Of a stretch of 64,000 nucleotides of DNA, positions 57,156-64,000 are shown in pieces. The stretch's first letter is position 1. The number at the start of each line of letters is the position of its first letter. Origin of the DNA: CAVTPD01 sp963736575 (GTDB lineage Bacteria; Bacteroidota; Bacteroidia; Cytophagales; JAAEPT01); contig CAVTPD010000003.1 of the NCBI GenBank assembly GCA_963736575.1, forward strand, positions 1 through 64,000, read 5' to 3'. The position numbers and the translations under genes are program-made. A model generated the notes under the pieces. It was not told the origin of the DNA and made no database searches. It saw only the letters and a list, made by a program, of their open reading frames with translations.

Positions 57156-58656
57156 GTATATCTTTAACTAAGAAGCTAACTTCATCGGTACTATCTGTAC
57201 AGCCAGGCGCACTTGCGGTTAAACTTAAAACAATAGTATTCCCTTCATCAGCAGCAACAGAAGCATAAGTAGGTGTTAACGTATTATCATTTAGAAGTGA
57301 ACCCGATCCAGATACAATAGCCCAAGTTAGAGTTTCAGCATAATTTGTATCTGCACCTGAAATGGTGATTGAATCATTAACACATATATCTATAGCTGTA
57401 CCAGCTTCGGCTTCTGGATCATTCGGTAAAATAAGAGAAATTGTATCTGACTCAACGTCTGATCTACAACCGATAGAGGCCTGAATAGATGCATAAGCAC
57501 CAGAAGATAATCCAGTGACATTAATTTCACCACCAGCATCAGCTGTTTGACTTATATTAAATGGAGTACCCCCTTTGTAATAATTTAATGAATACGTTTC
57601 ACCGGGCTGAAGGCCTGTAAAAGTTAAGACCCCATCGTTATCAAAGCATGATGGGTCAGTTTTAATCAATGTAAAGTCTACAATTAAATCTGAAAAACTT
57701 GGCAAGTCATAATCGGAGCTACTACAATTACCTGCAGCAAATGAATTTTTACTTTTCTGATTTATAGTTCCATCAGAAGTACATACGTCAAAATTTTGAT
57801 TAGGGTCTCCAAAAAATATTTGATCATCGTATGAATCAGATGTGTTGGTAGAAACACCATTCAGGTTACCCGTAATCTCATTTCCTGAGTCATTACCTCT
57901 AATTCTTACGAATGTACTCCCTCCTGAGCCATAATACTTCAATCTATCTGCATTAGTAGATGTGATGTAACCCTTAACATCTATCCAACTGCTTTCCTTT
58001 AAACATAAACTACCCGTATTGCTAAATTGTAAATTACCCTGCCCCCCTGTTACTTGCATAACACCGGAGTTGGTATAATTTGTACCGTCTCTTACATCTA
58101 AAAAATCTGTATTAAAAATTAAAGTATTATTATTGAAAAGCCAGTTGCTGGTATTGGCTAAAGTAACTTTGGTATTGTTTACTCCACCTCTTGCTTGAAC
58201 GGTCATTACTCCGTTATTTATTATCTGAACTTTATTAAAAGTAGTATTTGGATTAGCCGTATATAAATTTAAAGTAGCACCTTCTGCAACTTCTATTTTT
58301 TTAATTCCATTAGCGTTACTGTTAAAATCTAAATCTAAATTAACCGTACCACTTTTAATGAAAAGACCAACATAATCATTAGCATTTTGATCAAAAACAA
58401 CCGCTTTTCCATTTGAATTTAAATAATCAACACTGTTACCAACTCCAGGGTCCGCTACTATATATTCATAGTTCATCACCTTATTTTTATTAGTTACCCT
58501 AGAGGTAAGTTCATCCATAGAAATTGGAGGAAGTAGATTTGCGTCGTCTTCGTAATCGTGAGTGGATTCACAATTACAAGTCTGAGCATTAACTATTGCC
58601 GGTGAAACCAACAAAAAGATAAAATATAATACAACTACGTAAAACTTACCCATCAA
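57040..58656 (-). CDS. SprB-like giant repeat surface protein, N-terminal part
   Basis: The first 538 residues of the giant protein. Signal peptide MMGKFYVVVLYFIFLLVSPA, cut near IVNAQ. Residues about 60-300 have a beta-helix look (repeated short strands with Asn ladders: ATLNLYTANPNTTFNKVQII, GVMTVQARGGVNNTKVTLA). Then come a SprB-type module (about 333-415, IKTDPSCFDNDGVLTFTGL), an Ig-like module and the first 90-residue repeat. The frame meets tandem stops TAA-TAG within this repeat because of one surplus base. Restoring the frame here and at 56,216 joins it to 41,434-54,603, giving about 5,740 residues. First gene of the operon with the PorP/SprF gene; the 283-base gap upstream holds no feature I recognise. 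Confidence 0.85.
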   Translation of the reverse strand: MMGKFYVVVLYFIFLLVSPAIVNAQTCNCESTHDYEDDANLLPPISMDELTSRVTNKNKVMNYEYIVADPGVGNSVDYLNSNGKAVVFDQNANDYVGLFIKSGTVNLDLDFNSNANGIKKIEVAEGATLNLYTANPNTTFNKVQIINNGVMTVQARGGVNNTKVTLANTSNWLFNNNTLIFNTDFLDVRDGTNYTNSGVMQVTGGQGNLQFSNTGSLCLKESSWIDVKGYITSTNADRLKYYGSGGSTFVRIRGNDSGNEITGNLNGVSTNTSDSYDDQIFFGDPNQNFDVCTSDGTINQKSKNSFAAGNCSSSDYDLPSFSDLIVDFTLIKTDPSCFDNDGVLTFTGLQPGETYSLNYYKGGTPFNISQTADAGGEINVTGLSSGAYASIQASIGCRSDVESDTISLILPNDPEAEAGTAIDICVNDSITISGADTNYAETLTWAIVSGSGSLLNDNTLTPTYASVAADEGNTIVLSLTASAPGCTDSTDEVSFLVKDIPTVDAPSDETLCNDASTTAVTFTGDVTGTTYNWTNDDT

Positions 58657-58939
58657 ATCTTAGTTTTTATACTGACAATTAGATACATCAAACACCGTTC
58701 CAAGTAACCCGAACGATGAGATTATTTCGACTAAAGACGCAAACTCAACCCAAAAGTTACTTCCTTTTTTTTATTTTTTTTTTAAAAACCGAAAGTATTG
58801 ATAGACAGAGCATACAAAAAAAACCATGAATTTGACGAGGTTAAAAAAGTATTCCCTTTTATTAAACTTTATGTTATCTTCGTAAAGATTTACCCTACAG
58901 TAAATCAGTTATGTTTTATTAATTTTAGAAAGTTAGCAT

Positions 58940-60394
58940 ATGGCAGGAGGAGTTGCACCACAAGGAAACACTTCGATTAAATCGGACGGAAAAAACTATT
59001 CAGGTGCTTTAACAATAGTTACAGCTTTATTTTTTATGTGGGGTTTTATCACATGTCTGAACGACATATTGATACCAAAATTTAAAGATCATTTTGAATT
59101 AGATGCAACTAAAGCAATGTTCGTACAATCGGCTTTCTTTAGTGCATATTTCTTAATCTCATTAACTTATTTCATTATATCCTCTAGAGGAATAGACCCA
59201 ATAGCTAAATACGGATACAAAAAAGCCATTATTGCAGGATTGTCTGTATGCGGTATAGGATGTTTACTCTTTTACCCGGCAGCTAGTATGGAAAGCTACG
59301 GACTATTCTTAACCGCTCTTTTTATTTTAGCATCGGGAGTTACCATACTTCAAATGGGGGCTAATCCCTATGTTGCTTTACTTGGATCTTCATCTGGAGC
59401 ATCAAGTAGATTAAATATGACGCAAGCATTTAATTCTTTAGGTACTACTGTTGCTCCTGTAATTGGTGGTGCTTTAATTCTAGGTGTTGTTGGTGGTTTA
59501 GAAACCGTACAAGGCCCTTATATTACTTTAGCCGTAATTCTATTTCTTCTAGCATTAGTTATCTTTTTTATACCATTACCAACGGTAACTGATTCTGATG
59601 ACGAAAACAATGCTGTAAAAAAAGTCAAGAAAGGGGCGTTAAAATATTCCCACTTAGTATTAGGTGTAGCATGCATTTTCTTTTATGTTGGCGGTGAAGT
59701 ATCTATAGGCTCTGCAATTATCAATTTTCTAGAATTAGATAATATTACAGGCTTACCCGCTGCAAAAGCCGATAAGTTTCTTGCATTCTACTGGGGAGGT
59801 GCTATGATTGGTAGATTCTTTGCAGCAATATTACTTAATGAAGATACTAAGATGACAACAAAAACTGTTATTCTAATTTTCTTGATTTTAGTATTAGCAG
59901 ATTTATTAGGCGTATTCCTTGTTAATAAAGACATCATATTTGATGGTAACATGCAGGATTGGGATTTAATTACTCCTGAAATTTTTGAAGCAATTACTGT
60001 TCTTAATTTAATGGCATTCTTTATTGGTAAAAAGAAACCATCAACAACACTTGGTATCTTTGCTTTAATAGTTGTTGGTCTCTTAGGTATCACAATGTTT
60101 GGACAAGGCTCTATTGCTATGTGGGCAGTACTTTCAATAGGTTTATTTAACTCTATAATGTTCCCTACTATATTCACTTTAGCCATTAAAGGTTTAGGAC
60201 TTGATACATCTCAAGGTTCTTCTCTGTTAGTTATGGCCATAGTAGGTGGTGCAATCATACCTCCTTTACAAGGATTTATTGGAGACTCAATAGGCTTGCA
60301 GTTCTCGTTTGTAGTTCCATTGATCTGTTATGCATACATTGCCTTTTACGGATTCATTGGTTCTAAACCAGCTAGTACTGTATTAGCGAAATAA
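58940..60394 (+). CDS. Sugar MFS transporter (FucP/GluP type)
   Basis: A 484-residue inner-membrane proton-sugar symporter with 12 predicted spans. The family start ALFFMWGFITCLNDILIPKF (about 31-50) and ASGVTILQMGANPYVALLG (about 133-151) are hallmarks of the fucose/glucose-galactose/N-acetylglucosamine (FucP, GluP, NagP) branch; RLNMTQAFNSLGTTVAPVIG follows. Two extra hydrophobic segments occur in the middle of the second half (about 340-385). Substrate cannot be chosen among these sugars; no catabolic gene lies beside it. Ends 24 bases before a strong terminator. Confidence 0.9.
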   Translation: MAGGVAPQGNTSIKSDGKNYSGALTIVTALFFMWGFITCLNDILIPKFKDHFELDATKAMFVQSAFFSAYFLISLTYFIISSRGIDPIAKYGYKKAIIAGLSVCGIGCLLFYPAASMESYGLFLTALFILASGVTILQMGANPYVALLGSSSGASSRLNMTQAFNSLGTTVAPVIGGALILGVVGGLETVQGPYITLAVILFLLALVIFFIPLPTVTDSDDENNAVKKVKKGALKYSHLVLGVACIFFYVGGEVSIGSAIINFLELDNITGLPAAKADKFLAFYWGGAMIGRFFAAILLNEDTKMTTKTVILIFLILVLADLLGVFLVNKDIIFDGNMQDWDLITPEIFEAITVLNLMAFFIGKKKPSTTLGIFALIVVGLLGITMFGQGSIAMWAVLSIGLFNSIMFPTIFTLAIKGLGLDTSQGSSLLVMAIVGGAIIPPLQGFIGDSIGLQFSFVVPLICYAYIAFYGFIGSKPASTVLAK

Positions 60395-60418
60395 AACCTA
60401 AAAGACTTTCTCCAAAAA

Positions 60419-60457
60419 GGGGAGTTTGTGAATTAATTCACAAACTCCCCTTTTTTA
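60419..60457 (+). terminator. Strong hairpin terminator after the sugar transporter
   Basis: GGGGAGTTTGTGAATT and AATTCACAAACTCCCC form a perfect 32-base palindrome (60,419-60,450), followed by TTTTTTATTG and preceded by AAAAA, so it could work in both directions. Confidence 0.85.
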
Positions 60458-60493
60458 TTGTCCTAAAACATAAATACAAAAGCCTAGTAACAC

Positions 60494-60527
60494 AAAAAAA
60501 CCAGAGAAGTAATAACTTCACTGGTTT
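60494..60527 (-). terminator. Terminator after aroA
   Basis: AAACCAG-A-GAAGT/ACTTC-A-CTGGTTT hairpin with one mismatch, followed on the minus strand by TTTTTTT. It lies 48 bases beyond the aroA stop codon. Confidence 0.7.
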
Positions 60528-60575
60528 CATCATTTAAGCCAACTAGGAAATTCGACCTATATTAATTCCTCTTTG

Positions 60576-61805
60576 CTATTCTTCTATTTCAATACCCACT
60601 TCTGTTAAATCTTTCCAATAATCTGGATACGATTTATTAACCACATCTGGCTCTTCTATTTCAAGTTCAGTAACACATGCAATTGGGGCAAATGCCATGG
60701 CCATTCTGTGATCTTCATAGGTATGAACTGAAACACTTTTTGCAGTACCAAAAACTTGCTTATCTATAGATATAACTTCATCTCCCTCAACGGCTACTTC
60801 TATATCAAATTTAGCTAGCTCCTGCTTAATAGCATCAATTCTATCGGTCTCCTTAATCCTTAAACTCTCTAAGCCAGTTAATTTAGCCTTAACGCCTTTA
60901 ACTGCACATACAATAGAAATTGTTTGAGCAATATCTGGGCAATGTGTAAAATCCCATTCTAAACTAGACTGAATATCTTTTTTACTTAACGTTACACCCT
61001 TATCAAAAAAAGTAGACTTTACTCCTAATTGATCCATCAATTGAACCAAAACGCTATCTCCTTGATTAGATTTTTCTTTCAGACCAAATAAATTAATTTT
61101 AATATCTTTTTCTGAAAGTGCTACAATACTATACCAGTAACTAGCCGCCGACCAATCCGCTTCTACAGTAAACTCTTTCGATTGATACTCACCTGCTGGT
61201 ATTTTAATAATGTTTTCATTCCATTCGCATGAAACACCAAACTCTTTCATAAGATTTAATGTCATTTGAATGTATGGCTTAGAACCTACTTTTCCAGTCA
61301 ATTCTAACGTTAATCCATTTTTAAGATAAGGAGCCACCATTAGTAGCGCAGAAATATACTGGCTACTTACATCACCTCTTATCTTTAAATACTTAACCCC
61401 TTTTTCCTGAAATGCTTTAATTTGATGTGGTGGATAGCCATCTTCTTTAGTATAAGAAATATCGGCGCCAAGCTCTCTAAGTGCATCAACCAGTATACCA
61501 ATAGGTCTTTGCTGCATTCTAGCAGTACCTGTCATTAACTTATCTAACCCTTTTACCGAAGCATATGCTGTTAAAAAACGCATAGTAGTACCTGCATCTA
61601 ATACATCCCAAGTTGCAGAAGATTCCTCACTCAACAACCGAAGCATTGTTTCGGTATCTCTGGCTTTAGCTAAATTATGAATTGGATGCTTAGCCCCTGC
61701 TAAGGCTCTAATGATTAGTACTCTATTGGCTTCGCTTTTAGAAGCCGTTAAGTTTATGTCTATACTTTTAAGATTGGTAGACTTTTTAAGAAGTATTTTT
61801 TTCAT
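60576..61805 (-). CDS. aroA: 3-phosphoshikimate 1-carboxyvinyltransferase (EPSP synthase)
   Basis: A 409-residue cytosolic enzyme adding phosphoenolpyruvate to shikimate-3-phosphate in the chorismate pathway. Motifs: LTASKSEANRVLIIRALAG (substrate-binding Lys and Ser, about 19-37), DAGTTMRFLTAYAS (about 86-99), RMQQRPIGILVDALRELGA (about 110-128), RGDVSSQYISALLM and near the end RIKETDRIDAIKQELAKF and YEDHRMAMAFAP, where the Glu and Arg act in catalysis. Slightly shorter than the usual 420-450 residues, as in other Bacteroidota. Glyphosate class cannot be judged by eye. A candidate promoter lies about 140 bases upstream. Confidence 0.95.
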   Translation of the reverse strand: MKKILLKKSTNLKSIDINLTASKSEANRVLIIRALAGAKHPIHNLAKARDTETMLRLLSEESSATWDVLDAGTTMRFLTAYASVKGLDKLMTGTARMQQRPIGILVDALRELGADISYTKEDGYPPHQIKAFQEKGVKYLKIRGDVSSQYISALLMVAPYLKNGLTLELTGKVGSKPYIQMTLNLMKEFGVSCEWNENIIKIPAGEYQSKEFTVEADWSAASYWYSIVALSEKDIKINLFGLKEKSNQGDSVLVQLMDQLGVKSTFFDKGVTLSKKDIQSSLEWDFTHCPDIAQTISIVCAVKGVKAKLTGLESLRIKETDRIDAIKQELAKFDIEVAVEGDEVISIDKQVFGTAKSVSVHTYEDHRMAMAFAPIACVTELEIEEPDVVNKSYPDYWKDLTEVGIEIEE

Positions 61806-61942
61806 TTAAACAGGTCTTATCTTGGTGATTCTTAAAACATAGTTTTCATGTTTAGCACCATTAAACTACAAACAGCAATATGCAATACTATTCTTTTGAA
61901 AACTGAAGAAAGTAAATATCTCATCTATTCTTTCAGTTTATG

Positions 61943-61950
61943 CAAAAGTA
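61943..61950 (-). promoter_or_regulatory. Candidate aroA promoter (-7 TACTTTTG)
   Basis: Minus-strand TACTTTTG matches TAnnTTTG exactly and equals the -7 box of the tRNA-Ser/Pro promoter; a TTTCG lies about 16 bases upstream. This would give a leader of roughly 130 bases before aroA. Confidence 0.4.
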
Positions 61951-61980
61951 AGTCACTAAATTAGTCGAAATTTATCAGTC

Positions 61981-62199
61981 GTGGGTAAGATCTTTATTGT
62001 TTTCATACGTTTCTATCAGTATTGTATTTCTCCAATATTCCCTCCCTCTTGCAGACATACACCTACCTGTTCTCAATACACCATTGAAGCCATTAAAGAA
62101 TGGGGTGTGATTAAAGGAAGTTGGTTAGGTCTTAAGCGAATAGGGCGCTGTAGACCTGGGGGGACTTCTGGATACGACCCTGTGCCCAGAAAAGGATAA
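61981..62199 (+). CDS. yidD: Membrane protein insertion efficiency factor YidD
   Basis: A 72-residue protein with the YidD signature: FYQYCISPIFPPSCRHTPTC then SQYTIEAIKEWG, KGSWLGLKRIGRCRPGG and the end GYDPVPRKG. It begins with GTG, the only start that keeps the conserved N-terminus. YidD sits at the inner membrane and assists insertion with YidC. It ends 3 bases from the convergent MenG/UbiE stop. The gap to aroA (divergent) holds the aroA promoter candidate. Confidence 0.93.
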   Translation: MGKIFIVFIRFYQYCISPIFPPSCRHTPTCSQYTIEAIKEWGVIKGSWLGLKRIGRCRPGGTSGYDPVPRKG

Positions 62200-62202
62200 A
62201 GA

Positions 62203-62892
62203 CTATTTTACTTCGGCAATGTAAATATATGAAGCCCCAAAAAATTGCGGGTAAGCTTTGCAATTTTTCAATGCTCCTGTACTTTCCATAATTTTAAGAA
62301 ATTCTTTTCCATAAGGGTATGCCTCAGCTGTTTCAGAAAGGTAGGTATAAGCACTTTTGTTACCAGCAATAAGCTTTCCCATAAAAGGCAGAACAAACTT
62401 TGTAATAACATTATAAAATGGCTTTAAAGCTTTAGAAGGTTGCCCCGTTTCTAATACAGCTATTTTTCCCGAAGATTTTGTAACCCTTGCCATTTCTTTA
62501 AGTGCCATTACTGTATCATCTACATTTCTGATTCCATAAGAAATACTGGTAACATCAAAAAAATTATCTTCGTACTGAAGATTCATAGCATCTGCTAATT
62601 CAACTTTTATATCAATATTAAGTTTTTTAGCTTTAGGCTCTACATACTTTAACATATCAAAGCAAAAATCGGTCGCAAACACGGTTCCTTTTTGCCCTAC
62701 TTCTTCTTTAAATAAAATTGCCAAATCACCTGTACCACTTGCGCAGTCTAAAATATTATTTCCTGAAGAAGCACCAGAAAGTTTTACTAATTTCTTTTTC
62801 CAGTTACTATGCATTTTGAACGTAAATATATCGTTCATTTTATCATAATTACCCGAAATCTCAGAGAACATCTGTTTAACTGCTTCGCTCAT
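62203..62892 (-). CDS. ubiE: Demethylmenaquinone methyltransferase (MenG/UbiE)
   Basis: A 229-residue SAM-dependent methyltransferase for the last step of menaquinone synthesis. Family motifs: VKQMFSEISGNYDKMNDIFT (about 5-24), the SAM loop LDCASGTGDLAILF, TSISYGIRNVDDTVMALKEM (about 113-132) and AVLETGQPSKALKPFYNVI. Length is standard. In Bacteroidota ubiE commonly neighbours porT, as here (with a tRNA between them). No ubiquinone genes are present, so the menaquinone role is preferred. Confidence 0.94.
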   Translation of the reverse strand: MSEAVKQMFSEISGNYDKMNDIFTFKMHSNWKKKLVKLSGASSGNNILDCASGTGDLAILFKEEVGQKGTVFATDFCFDMLKYVEPKAKKLNIDIKVELADAMNLQYEDNFFDVTSISYGIRNVDDTVMALKEMARVTKSSGKIAVLETGQPSKALKPFYNVITKFVLPFMGKLIAGNKSAYTYLSETAEAYPYGKEFLKIMESTGALKNCKAYPQFFGASYIYIAEVK

Positions 62893-62979
62893 ATCATTCT
62901 TTAATTAACACTTATTAAAGGTAACAAATTAATCACTTATAGTATTGAAAAAGCTATTCAGAACTAGTTTGAAATCGTT

Positions 62980-63013
62980 AAAAATAAAAAAGCCCGACTG
63001 CAATAGTCGGGCT
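62980..63013 (-). terminator. Terminator after tRNA-Met
   Basis: AGCCCGACT/AGTCGGGCT, a 9-bp stem with a 5-base loop (62,991-63,013), followed on the minus strand by TTTTTTATTTTTAA. It lies 10 bases past the tRNA and separates it from ubiE. Confidence 0.8.
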
Positions 63014-63022
63014 TTTAACGAG

Positions 63023-63096
63023 TGGGCCCACCTGGACTCGAACCAGGGACCACCTGATTATGAGTCAGGTGCTCTAACCAGCTGAGCTATAGGCCC
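63023..63096 (-). tRNA. tRNA with CAT anticodon (tRNA-Met, or Ile2 if modified)
   Basis: 74 bases: acceptor GGGCCTA/TGGGCCC, D-arm GCTCAGCTGGTTAGAGC, anticodon stem-loop CCTGA-CTCATAA-TCAGG and T-arm CTGGTTCGAGTCCAG. The anticodon reads CAT. It lacks initiator features (no run of three G-C pairs in the anticodon stem), so it is elongator Met or the lysidine-modified Ile2; sequence alone does not decide. Confidence 0.9.
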
Positions 63097-63152
63097 GTTT
63101 TTGGGATTGCAATTTTAGTTAAATTACTGGATATTTCAAAAGATTTTTTCAC

Positions 63153-63893
63153 CTATTCGAAGAATAAAGAAAAAGTTACTGCATAAGTATTCATTCTATC
63201 AATACTATACGCAAATTCATTTTCATCATTATTCTTTAGATTAACTAATCCGTAAGAAAATCTAATTTCAGGAGCAAATTTAAAAAGCTCAAAATAATTG
63301 TCTAACCCAAAGCCAAATTCAATGCTTAAGTCCATTGATTTCGTACGTAAATCATCTTCGCTTTTTTGTTTTTTCTTGGCACCAACTTCAATGCTTGGTT
63401 TTATACCAGCAATCATATACATTCTAGAATTTTTCCTACGTACCGACTTATATTTAAGCAATAACGGGAATTCAATCATTGATGCTTCAGAAGCCTGAAT
63501 TACAGGGTCTTCTTGACCTTGATAATAATATTCTACATTTTTAAAATAGAAAGCCACAGATGGCAATAATCGTAAGTCTAAAAAGTCATTAATTCTTTTA
63601 TTTACCACAAAACCTAGGGTAAAACTAGTTTGCCCAACGGAAGATATACCCGTTATATTAGTGCTATTAACTGCGTAATCTGAAAGTGTTAATCTATAAT
63701 TGGAATAATTACCTGCCAAGAAAAACCCATAATGCATAGACTTGTTATCGAAGTTTGGTAGGTTGTAATGAATATCTCCCCCTTGTGAATATTGAGCTAT
63801 AGCTTTTTGATTGGTTAGTCCTAAAAAAAAGACTGACATAAAAAGTGAAAAACTAATTTTCCTAACCCATTTATTCCGTTCCATAAAGCTCAA
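63153..63893 (-). CDS. porT: PorT family type IX secretion/gliding outer-membrane protein
   Basis: A 246-residue outer-membrane beta-barrel with a signal peptide (about 1-33, FSLFMSVFFLGLTNQKAIAQ). The strand pattern and the segments NLPNFDNKSMHYGFFLAGNY (about 44-63), FTLGFVVNKRINDFLDLRLL, PSVAFYFKNVEYYY and MIEFPLLLKYKS fit the PorT/SprT family, needed for T9SS secretion and gliding in Bacteroidota. The ubiE-porT neighbourhood supports this. It would serve export of the GH9 enzyme and the giant protein encoded in this window. A start at Met4 is possible. Confidence 0.85.
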   Translation of the reverse strand: MSFMERNKWVRKISFSLFMSVFFLGLTNQKAIAQYSQGGDIHYNLPNFDNKSMHYGFFLAGNYSNYRLTLSDYAVNSTNITGISSVGQTSFTLGFVVNKRINDFLDLRLLPSVAFYFKNVEYYYQGQEDPVIQASEASMIEFPLLLKYKSVRRKNSRMYMIAGIKPSIEVGAKKKQKSEDDLRTKSMDLSIEFGFGLDNYFELFKFAPEIRFSYGLVNLKNNDENEFAYSIDRMNTYAVTFSLFFE

Positions 63894-63935
63894 TTCTAAT
63901 TCTTTTCTGTTTAATGAATACCTTTATAACAGCTA

Positions 63936-63943
63936 CAAAGGTA
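63936..63943 (-). promoter_or_regulatory. Candidate -7 element of porT (TACCTTTG)
   Basis: Minus-strand TACCTTTG matches TAnnTTTG, about 43 bases before the porT start. No clear -33 TTTG is visible upstream, so support is moderate. Confidence 0.4.
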
Positions 63944-64000
63944 AACGTAGTTTCCGTTATAAGATTATACAGAAAAATATTTTATGGTATTTTTATTGAG

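Overview
The window looks like the chromosome of a gliding or T9SS-bearing member of the Bacteroidota (Cytophagales or a related order; I cannot go lower). Evidence: a PorT gene, a PorP/SprF gene next to a giant adhesin-like protein with a gliding-associated C-terminal domain, a glycosidase with a type A T9SS sorting tail, menaquinone-type MenG/UbiE, Bacteroidota-only families (DUF6089, DUF6660, HYC_CC_PP, DUF3347) and several TAnnTTTG -7 promoter elements.

Region 1 (1-27.9 kb) is a metal-handling genomic island. Every gene in it lies on the minus strand. It ends at a tyrosine recombinase (26.4-27.7 kb) just downstream of a tRNA-Ser/tRNA-Pro pair, and it runs off the left edge. It carries a copper/silver-type RND system (CusA, a TolC-like protein and a CusB-like adaptor), an HYC_CC_PP protein, a small HMA chaperone, a CopA ATPase, an HMA-AraC regulator, YceI, a SpoIIAA-like protein, a CDF transporter, a P1B-4-type ATPase, YnfA, a cytochrome c-FTR1 permease, a P1B-2 (Zn/Cd) ATPase, a Fur-family regulator, a His-rich mini-lipoprotein, a metal RND adaptor, an RND pump fused to its own outer-membrane factor, and a DUF6660 gene. 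The 11.7-19.6 kb part is visibly more GC-rich than its flanks, so the island looks mosaic. At least three genes in it (cusB, fur, DUF6660) are broken by single-base frameshifts as sequenced.

Region 2 (28-35.9 kb) is core chromosome: tRNA-Ser and tRNA-Pro with a clear promoter and terminator, a SerB-SerA fusion overlapping SerC (giving the whole serine pathway from 3-phosphoglycerate), a PLP aminotransferase, a DUF6089 outer-membrane protein, TrpS and a twitch-type radical SAM protein.

Region 3 (36-58.7 kb) is cell-surface and secretion related. It has a large secreted GH9 glycosidase, then an operon on the minus strand made of a roughly 5,740-residue SprB-like repeat protein (41,434-58,656), its PorP/SprF partner and a small secreted protein. 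The giant gene has a 12 x 270-bp array and a 6 x 1,314-bp higher-order array. Two compensating single-base indels at about 57.04 and 56.22 kb split it as sequenced.

Region 4 (58.9-64 kb) is again housekeeping: a FucP/GluP-type sugar transporter, AroA, YidD, MenG/UbiE, tRNA-Met(CAU) and PorT, with clear hairpin terminators.
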